Shown: one piece after another, positions 58,918 to 64,000 of the stretch
Layout of the letters: each line of letters opens with the position of its first letter
Position numbering within the stretch: position 1 is the stretch's first letter
Made by a program: the position numbers and the translations under genes
Virus record (IMG/VR): IMGVR_UViG_3300018063_000012
Location: 37,318-101,317 of that record
DNA from: a virus
DNA: 64,000 nucleotides
Strand: one strand, 5' to 3'
Notes under the pieces: generated by a model
Told to the model about the DNA's origin: nothing
The model's input: only the letters and a program-made list of their open reading frames with translations
The model's database searches: none

Positions 58918-59536
58918 ATTACTAAAATCAAGATACGATGCACTTAAAGCAGATACTAACCTATTGCTTGAAGTGCAGTCGTCACTATTGGCTAAACACC
59001 ATAAGCTTCTGTCAAAGTTGGAGCGCGTCGAAGGATACGAAATTCTTGTAGGCAAAGCAGTTGAGGTTTTAGACCAACTGAAAGATGCTAAAGAACGGGC
59101 ATCTAAAGGAGTTGTCGAGGACTTGATTAGCTACGGACTAAATGTAATTTTTGATGAGCAAGATAAATTTAGTATAACTATGGAGACCAAAGCTCGAGCC
59201 GTTTATGCATATCTGGGATTGGGTGAAGAGAAACAAGACCTAATCAAATCAAAGGGCGGCGGGTACGTCGACCTGATTAGTGTGCTAATGGTCCTAACTT
59301 TGATGTTAAAAGAAAAACCAGCATTGCGTAGATTCATAGTGCTGGATGAGAGCTTTAGTGAAGTAGGAAAGGAACATCTTGAACGTGTAGGAGAATTTTT
59401 GAAATTCCTTGTTGAAAAATTACAGGTAGATATCCTTATGATTACTCACAGTGAACAACTATTAGATTACGCAGATATACTATATTATGTTGATAAAAAA
59501 TCTGACGGCTATTCAACTTTTGAGAGGAAAAAATGA
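58904..59536 (+). CDS. SbcC/Rad50-like C-terminal half
   Basis: 210 residues. A coil at 1-75 (LLLEVQSSLLAKHHKLLSKL) then the ABC signature-like SKGGGYVDLISVL (116-128), Walker B RRFIVLDESF with Asp148 and Glu149, a D-loop and H-loop THSEQL with His182. This is the missing half of the ATPase at 55276; no Walker A is present. Overlaps the clamp gene by 14 bases. Confidence 0.8.
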   Translation: MSNSKLLKSRYDALKADTNLLLEVQSSLLAKHHKLLSKLERVEGYEILVGKAVEVLDQLKDAKERASKGVVEDLISYGLNVIFDEQDKFSITMETKARAVYAYLGLGEEKQDLIKSKGGGYVDLISVLMVLTLMLKEKPALRRFIVLDESFSEVGKEHLERVGEFLKFLVEKLQVDILMITHSEQLLDYADILYYVDKKSDGYSTFERKK

Positions 59537-59676
59537 TAAGAGGACTTCAGCCGACTCTGATAGTGGTAGATGATATCATAATCGACGACAAACATAAGTG
59601 TATTTTCCTCGGTGGGAAATGTCCTAAATGTGGAGCCAACGACCCTAACTGGGGTAAGGGTAGCTGGAGGGATTAA
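59533..59676 (+). CDS. CPxC zinc microprotein, 47 aa
   Basis: ATGA overlap with the Rad50-like half. CIFLGGKCPKCGANDP holds a Cys pair plus one more Cys, a minimal zinc site. No family recognised. Confidence 0.5.
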   Translation: MIRGLQPTLIVVDDIIIDDKHKCIFLGGKCPKCGANDPNWGKGSWRD

Positions 59677-60228
59677 ATGCACGTACTAACAAGAATACCA
59701 CAGATTACAGGATCCAAAAATACAGGATCCAAAACTATCTTTGCGCTAATCTGTGACTATGATAATATTGTTTTAGCATTAGATTCAGGACAAAAACTAT
59801 TAGAAGGTACCAAATCATGTCCGAAATGCGGAGAATTTGTGCAATTTAAACAGTCCAAAAACCCAGATACTTGGGTGCAACTTGATACAGGAGAACTGAC
59901 CTTTGCTGAGTATGAAGCTGAAGTTGCAGGTACTGAAATATATAAAGATGCTGGAGAAGGAAATTGCCTCTATCCCATACTCGGTCTGGCAGGGGAGACT
60001 GGAGAAGTCTGTGAGAAGATAAAGAAAGTCTGGAGAGATAGTAATCTGGCAATGACTGATGAGCAGTGTGAAGATATCCTAAAAGAATGCGGCGATGTGC
60101 TATATTATCTGATGCGGATTGCTAATGAGTTGGGATCCACCCTGTCAGAAGTGGCCGCACTGAACATTAACAAACTACAGAGCCGTAAAACCCGAGATAA
60201 GCTTGGCGGGTCCGGGGATAACAGATGA
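59677..60228 (+). CDS. MazG-like nucleotide pyrophosphohydrolase
   Basis: 183 residues. The C-terminal half has LAGETGEVCEKIKKVW and ILKECGDVLYYLMRIAN, the ExxE and ExxD metal-binding helices of MazG, and SRKTRDKLGGSG as the tail. An N-terminal CPKC segment is additional. Phage MazG hydrolyses dNTPs or (p)ppGpp-like alarmones. Its 5' end contains a twofold ACAGGATCCAAAA repeat. Confidence 0.75.
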   Translation: MHVLTRIPQITGSKNTGSKTIFALICDYDNIVLALDSGQKLLEGTKSCPKCGEFVQFKQSKNPDTWVQLDTGELTFAEYEAEVAGTEIYKDAGEGNCLYPILGLAGETGEVCEKIKKVWRDSNLAMTDEQCEDILKECGDVLYYLMRIANELGSTLSEVAALNINKLQSRKTRDKLGGSGDNR

Positions 60229-60404
60229 AACAGGCGACTATTAAATTCTCTACAATAGAGAAAGCAGTAGATACTTTATACTATAATCCAAAAGACTTTA
60301 ATGAAGTGAGTTCAAAAGAAATAATTCAATGCACACGAGAAGATATAGAAGTCTGCATCCAGAAGTTAATGGCTAAAGCAGGCGTAAAAATACTAACTAT
60401 ATAA
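60225..60404 (+). CDS. hypothetical protein, 59 aa
   Basis: ATGA overlap with the MazG-like gene. KQATIKFSTIEKAVDTLYYN then a helix with IQCTREDIEVCIQKLMAK. No family recognised; two cysteines only. Confidence 0.5.
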   Translation: MKQATIKFSTIEKAVDTLYYNPKDFNEVSSKEIIQCTREDIEVCIQKLMAKAGVKILTI

Positions 60405-60418
60405 AGAAAGGACTAAAA

Positions 60419-60877
60419 ATGAAAAAACAAGAACAGCAAAGAATACTTAATCAAATGCAAGCCGGACAACAGTCTAAACTTGTAAAAACGCCGCATCAAC
60501 AAATCGATGAATTACATACTCACATGCCGCAAGCGCTTGGGATACTGAATAAGAATCAGTACTTAACAGCCCTCCAGATTGAAGAATTGAAGGATACGAT
60601 ATTGGTGCTTTTACTGATGATGAAGGATATGGCAGACGCACAGAAATTACCTGTCAAGTCTATAAAGGAATACGCAGAGAAGATTCAGTCTGACCGGGCA
60701 GAGTTTCAGAAGATGCAGGAAGAGGCACAGAAAGCCGCCGCTGAAGGGAAACAGCTGGATGCGCCGACCGAGAGTCAGGAACCGACCGGGAGTTCAGAAG
60801 AGACACAGAAGCCGGAGGAAGGTAAGGTAGACGCCGAACCCCAGACAAGCACTATAATCTTGACTGATAAGGACTAA
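60419..60877 (+). CDS. hydrophilic hypothetical protein, 152 aa
   Basis: Gln/Glu-rich with a central helical ALQIEELKDTILVLLLMMKDM and a disordered, acidic tail of Glu, Pro, Thr and Ser (PTESQEPTGSSEETQKPEEG). No family recognised. Just before tRNA-Arg. Confidence 0.5.
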   Translation: MKKQEQQRILNQMQAGQQSKLVKTPHQQIDELHTHMPQALGILNKNQYLTALQIEELKDTILVLLLMMKDMADAQKLPVKSIKEYAEKIQSDRAEFQKMQEEAQKAAAEGKQLDAPTESQEPTGSSEETQKPEEGKVDAEPQTSTIILTDKD

Positions 60878-60882
60878 AATGA

Positions 60883-60950
60883 GGGGGCGCTAAAGGATAG
60901 CCGTCGGTCTTCTAAACCGACTAACGAGAGTTCGAATCTCTCCGCCCCTA
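60883..60950 (+). tRNA. tRNA-Arg (UCU), short D arm
   Basis: Acceptor GGGGGCG pairs with CGCCCCT (one G-U) and A73 follows. The anticodon arm TCGGT-CTTCTAA-ACCGA has TCT at 34-36, reading AGA, the commonest Arg codon of this phage by eye. The T arm GAGAG-TTCGAAT-CTCTC is standard. The D region is only 14 bases (stem GCT/AGC at best), so the tRNA is 68 nt and not typical. No CCA is encoded. Confidence 0.8.
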
Positions 60951-61190
60951 TTGACTAAAGAAGAAATGGACAAGGATAGAGAAGATATTGTCAGGTGGCT
61001 CACGTGCAAAAAGTGTGGCCAGACATTCGGGAATACTGTCAAACTAAATGACAAGGAACATACGCTGACTTGTTTCTGTGGAGAATCAGTCACACTGAAC
61101 AATGACTTATCGCCAATGTATGGAATCCCACAGCCCGGAACTACACTGACTTTCTTCATCAAAGACGCAGAACCACTAAAAGGAGATTGA
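60951..61190 (+). CDS. zinc-ribbon protein after the tRNA
   Basis: TTG at 60951 directly follows the tRNA; ATG at 60966 is an alternative. LTCKKCGQTF and CFCGESVTL hold two Cys pairs. 79 residues otherwise unknown. No ribosome site is visible, so its start may rely on tRNA processing or lie at 60966. Confidence 0.5.
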   Translation: MTKEEMDKDREDIVRWLTCKKCGQTFGNTVKLNDKEHTLTCFCGESVTLNNDLSPMYGIPQPGTTLTFFIKDAEPLKGD

Positions 61191-61192
61191 CT

Positions 61193-61399
61193 ATGTTAAA
61201 ACAAATCGTGCAGACAGTAGAGCAGGTAGCCACTGCAACGTTAGTATTCTTTTTTTACTTGATTGGAAACGATATCGCCGGGTCCGTTGCTCTGGTAGCA
61301 CTGGTAATAAATCAGTTACGGATTGACTTGAATCAGAGTCCTGTCCTTGTATCCCGGCGTTGCTGTTCCGATTCAGGTAAGTGTACTAAATCCAAGTAA
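61193..61399 (+). CDS. small membrane protein, 68 aa
   Basis: Start at ATG 61193 after AAAAGGAGATTGACT. One hydrophobic span (ATATLVFFFYLIGNDIAGSVALV) and a Cys-rich C-terminus RRCCSDSGKCTKSK. No family recognised. Confidence 0.5.
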   Translation: MLKQIVQTVEQVATATLVFFFYLIGNDIAGSVALVALVINQLRIDLNQSPVLVSRRCCSDSGKCTKSK

Positions 61400-61420
61400 G
61401 TACTCTGACAGGGGATTAAC

Positions 61421-61436
61421 TGGCACACAATATGCA
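61421..61436 (+). promoter_or_regulatory. sigma-54-like promoter 5
   Basis: TGGCACACAATATGCA has GG at 61422-61423 and GC at 61434-61435. The string ATGGCGTGTA just downstream (61441) also occurs upstream of promoter 1 (6054). The region after it, down to the GTG of the first metallopeptidase, has no gene. Confidence 0.65.
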
Positions 61437-61498
61437 TACTATGGCGTGTAGATTGAGGAAGTAGACAGTAAGTAGCAGACAGACAGGGAGCATATAGG

Positions 61499-62158
61499 GT
61501 GGATAGAAAAGGAGAGTACCAATTGAGTGACTATAAGGGTAATGTAGTACCGAACGATATTCTATTCGAGCTGACTAAAAAGAGCATAAACCATACACGT
61601 GCAAAGAGTTGCTGGGGTTATGAACTGCTCGCTTCCGACTATAAACTTAACGAAAGGAACTGCGACCGCTTCACAGAAACCGACCGCCCGTCATTACTAA
61701 ATAATACTACTGACCTACCACGCACGACTTGGCAAGTTGAGGCACAGTGTGATGCGATTGCAATGGCTTACTGGCCGGACTTTGAGGAGTTCACTTTTAC
61801 AATTGACTACTTTAAACCATCCAAATCACTACGATATATTCACTGGGCGAGTACCAGAAATCTGGAGATATCTTATTCAGGCGTAAAGTTAGGAAGGAGA
61901 CCAGAACTGATATTGAATATGGTTTTGCTGGATCCAAGCATTCCGGACTATGTAGTTGGATTCATACTATACCACGAGTTATTGCACTTCTTTATGCAAG
62001 ACTTTTCACATAAACACTCAACTGAATTCATAGCTGAACTATATGACTATAAATGGTGTTGGGACGCAGAGTTATGGATGCGTGATAATCCGGCACACGT
62101 TTTGCTTCTACAGAGAGAGATGAATGAGAAGAATAAAGCAGGGACTAAAGATGCCTAA
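61499..62158 (+). CDS. SprT-like zinc metallopeptidase 1
   Basis: 219 residues from GTG. FILYHELLHFFMQDF near residue 155 is the HExxH site and KHSTEF provides a further His; EFIAELYDYKWCW continues as in SprT-like or M48-type proteins. The N-terminal half is unusual, with RTTWQVEAQCDAIAMAYWP. First gene of the sigma-54-headed operon. Substrate unknown. Confidence 0.7.
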   Translation: MDRKGEYQLSDYKGNVVPNDILFELTKKSINHTRAKSCWGYELLASDYKLNERNCDRFTETDRPSLLNNTTDLPRTTWQVEAQCDAIAMAYWPDFEEFTFTIDYFKPSKSLRYIHWASTRNLEISYSGVKLGRRPELILNMVLLDPSIPDYVVGFILYHELLHFFMQDFSHKHSTEFIAELYDYKWCWDAELWMRDNPAHVLLLQREMNEKNKAGTKDA

Positions 62159-62735
62159 ACCAGAAGACTACCTTTCATTCGAAGAGCTGCTGAAGATATC
62201 ACGATATGTTTTCTATGATTACTTCACGGACGACCGCAAACTGATATTGATGGGAAGGCCATTTGTCTCCAACTCAGTCAAGACCGGAATATGCTTTGCG
62301 AAGGTCTGTGAGCAAATGATTACGGACACGAATCCCTTAGTCTATCCGAACGTGTATCTGACTCGACAAGTTTTCACACTGCACTTGAACTATGCACTGT
62401 TTTTGCGGCTGGTGCCATTGGAAGTACTAATCGGCACCATCATCCACGAGGGCATCCATATTCGACTACAAGAGTTCGATGGCCACGACCATTCAAAAGA
62501 ATTTCAGGAAATGGCCGACCGATACTTTCAGGTGCAGAGAGCGGATGACTATTTGAATGCAAATATTAAGATTTTCAAGAAGGGGCATCCGCAGATAGTT
62601 GAAGACTTTCGCCGGTTTATGATACAGATGAAAGGGAACTGGCCGACTGAATTAACACTTAAAGGGGTTCACTACGACAGAGATGATGTCAATATGGATT
62701 TACTCGGCACGGTACTTGCACAAGAGAAAGGTTGA
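62151..62735 (+). CDS. SprT-like zinc metallopeptidase 2
   Basis: 194 residues from ATG 62151. GTIIHEGIHIRLQEF with HExxH, then GHDHSKEFQEMADRYF, parallels the first peptidase (HELLH...HKHSTEF), so the two are likely diverged paralogues. Overlaps its partner by eight bases. The pair may act as a heterodimer or have different targets; unknown. Confidence 0.7.
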   Translation: MPKPEDYLSFEELLKISRYVFYDYFTDDRKLILMGRPFVSNSVKTGICFAKVCEQMITDTNPLVYPNVYLTRQVFTLHLNYALFLRLVPLEVLIGTIIHEGIHIRLQEFDGHDHSKEFQEMADRYFQVQRADDYLNANIKIFKKGHPQIVEDFRRFMIQMKGNWPTELTLKGVHYDRDDVNMDLLGTVLAQEKG

Positions 62736-62736
62736 T

Positions 62737-63888
62737 ATGAAAAAATTTACACACCTTAAAGGAATAAAACATAAATGGTGCGGCGGTATTCATCAAAAGT
62801 TTGTTCCTATATCTGGATGGGACAAGAATAAACGTAAATCAGATGGATTACAAACGCAATGTCGGGAATGTATCAATCGATGGAGACTGGGAAGGAAAGA
62901 AATACATACTAAACGATTCCTGAAAGAAGCGAAACAAAACGCACTACTGATGATTCACTTTGTCTGGAACGCATCAAATAAGATTGTAAAGAATATGATG
63001 GAGGCGGCATTAATAATGTTTCCTGCTCTAAAAGTATTAGTGATGACAATACCTAAAAAGGGGAAAACCTATCATCGACAAATAGAAGCTAATCTTAAAG
63101 TGTTTGCTGACAGACGATATATACTTAAATTTGCAGTGCCCGAAGGATTGAAACTTTTCGGAGGACTAACTGAAGATATGGTATTTAGATATCCACAGAA
63201 ACTATATCGGAATGTGCCAGCGACACGCAACTTCCTCGGGCCTCTGTGTCATATATTGGCGGATGATGATCCGGGAGAATGGAATAATATACAAGAGAAG
63301 TATCTTCCACAATGGGGAATTGTGTATAGAATACCTTGTCCAGATGGCCCTTTGGCATGTAAAGTCCATGAGATTCAGATGGCTCCAGATGTATCATATG
63401 TTTATAGTGCTATTAAGATGATGATAGGAACCTCGGCTGGATTAACATTAGGCGGAAATAATTTAACCAGACGGGATACGAATCCTTATGATACTGAACA
63501 AGGTAGGCGGACACATCACAGCCTATTAGAGACAACTCAAAGTCCTGTCGCTATTAATTCTGTTCCTAAAGGAATGGTATATCAGTATAAGCAAACTCCC
63601 CAAGTGAAACATAAGTTTCATGAAGATAATATGATTCGGATTTTAGAGTTACTAAAATACGGACGAAAATTTGTCTCCGAAGTAATGCGTAATGTAAGAA
63701 TGTCGTACGCTGTTAAACCACAAAATAAGTATAAAAAGAAAAAAGAGATTGAAGAAATCAATAAGATTTACCCGGGTATGATGAACATCCAGAATGCACT
63801 ATTAAAACGGTATAAGACGATGACTTGTGCAGTGCCACTTAATGCAACGATTAATGTGCCAGCACACCTCATAATAACTGCAAAATGA
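62737..63888 (+). CDS. hypothetical protein, 383 aa, zinc-knuckle N-terminus
   Basis: Start at ATG 62737. WCGGIHQKFVPISGWDKNK and QTQCREC resemble the ribbon of the endonuclease VII group with one Cys replaced by His (C-x3-H, C-x2-C). The next 300 residues match nothing I know: PKKGKTYHRQIEANLKVFAD, KLFGGLTEDMVFRYPQKL, VPKGMVYQYKQTPQV. Basic C-terminus (KPQNKYKKKKEIEEINK). Third gene of the metallopeptidase operon. Confidence 0.55.
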   Translation: MKKFTHLKGIKHKWCGGIHQKFVPISGWDKNKRKSDGLQTQCRECINRWRLGRKEIHTKRFLKEAKQNALLMIHFVWNASNKIVKNMMEAALIMFPALKVLVMTIPKKGKTYHRQIEANLKVFADRRYILKFAVPEGLKLFGGLTEDMVFRYPQKLYRNVPATRNFLGPLCHILADDDPGEWNNIQEKYLPQWGIVYRIPCPDGPLACKVHEIQMAPDVSYVYSAIKMMIGTSAGLTLGGNNLTRRDTNPYDTEQGRRTHHSLLETTQSPVAINSVPKGMVYQYKQTPQVKHKFHEDNMIRILELLKYGRKFVSEVMRNVRMSYAVKPQNKYKKKKEIEEINKIYPGMMNIQNALLKRYKTMTCAVPLNATINVPAHLIITAK

Positions 63889-64000
63889 GACACATACACA
63901 TCAAAGATGCACTGCTTGCCTTTGCGGCCGGGATCCTTGTAACGCTAGCACTACTGACTATAGTCATAGCCATTTGTGAGACAATTCGACCGGCACAAGA
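63885..64000 (+). CDS. membrane protein, N-terminal part (partial)
   Basis: ATGA overlap with the previous stop. Begins MRHIHIKDALLAFAAG and continues as a single hydrophobic span ILVTLALLTIVIAICE, then runs off the window. No family can be given. Confidence 0.5.
   Translation, partial: MRHIHIKDALLAFAAGILVTLALLTIVIAICETIRPAQ

Noticed and set aside
62737-63888. Terminase, portal or MuF-type head protein
   Set aside because: No Walker motifs, no portal-like stem pattern and no MuF signature were found; left as unknown.
1-64000. CRISPR array, integrase, attachment site or IS element
   Set aside because: No regularly spaced repeats, no recombinase motifs and no terminal inverted repeats with transposase were found in the window.

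Overview
This 64 kb window is an internal piece of a large tailed-phage genome with a contractile (myovirus) tail. The evidence is a continuous virion cluster (coiled-coil scaffold, N4-gp56-type major capsid protein, neck proteins, sheath, tube, frameshifted tail chaperone, tape measure, hub, spike, gp25, J, I, fiber) and a self-contained replication and recombination cluster (family A polymerase, DnaB-type helicase, SNF2 helicase, RecA, SbcCD, sliding clamp, RuvC-like nuclease). Almost every gene is on the + strand, packed with ATGA or TAATG overlaps and clear AGGAGG-like ribosome binding sites. TAA, TAG and TGA all serve as stops, so the code is standard. I saw no terminase, portal, integrase or lysogeny gene here; the first two must lie outside the window. 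The host cannot be named. Five perfectly spaced sigma-54-like promoters (GG-N10-GC) suggest a host with RpoN, and the two lipoprotein signals suggest the phage makes envelope-anchored proteins.

Layout. 1-3.9 kb: glycosyltransferases and methyltransferases. 3.9-6.0 kb: an S49 peptidase with a lipoprotein signal and a DHH phosphoesterase. 6.0-11.8 kb: small genes, several with zinc-ribbon cysteines, headed by two sigma-54-like promoters, plus a right-handed beta-helix lipoprotein. 11.8-14.3 kb: an array of short, very basic paralogues that all begin MAW(S/T)(D/E). 14.3-16.3 kb: lysis genes (membrane proteins, M15 endolysin) with an HNH insertion. 16.4-36.4 kb: virion structural genes, with two more homing-type endonucleases and a further copy of the basic family. 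36.4-60.9 kb: replication, recombination, nucleotide metabolism and translation or folding genes (bS21, peptide deformylase-SEC-C, GroES-like protein), ending in tRNA-Arg(UCU). 41.7-44.1 kb and 61.4-64 kb: further sigma-54-headed operons, the first with a DUF932 protein and the second with two zinc metallopeptidases.

How it works together. The phage carries its own fork (SNF2 and DnaB helicases, CHC2 zinc finger, PolA, clamp, SSB-like protein) and recombination machinery (RecA, an SbcC/Rad50 split into two genes, SbcD, RuvC-like nuclease). It also carries nucleotide recycling enzymes (DeoC, MazG) and tools to adapt host translation and folding (bS21, tRNA-Arg for the AGA codon, deformylase, co-chaperonin). 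Structural genes are transcribed as long units broken by strong hairpins.

The least explained system is the MAW-family array. It has at least nine copies plus a broken copy and a stub. The 5' ends are conserved, the cores are variable, and the 3' ends encode RGGR or KGGR, whose codons double as the Shine-Dalgarno of the next gene.
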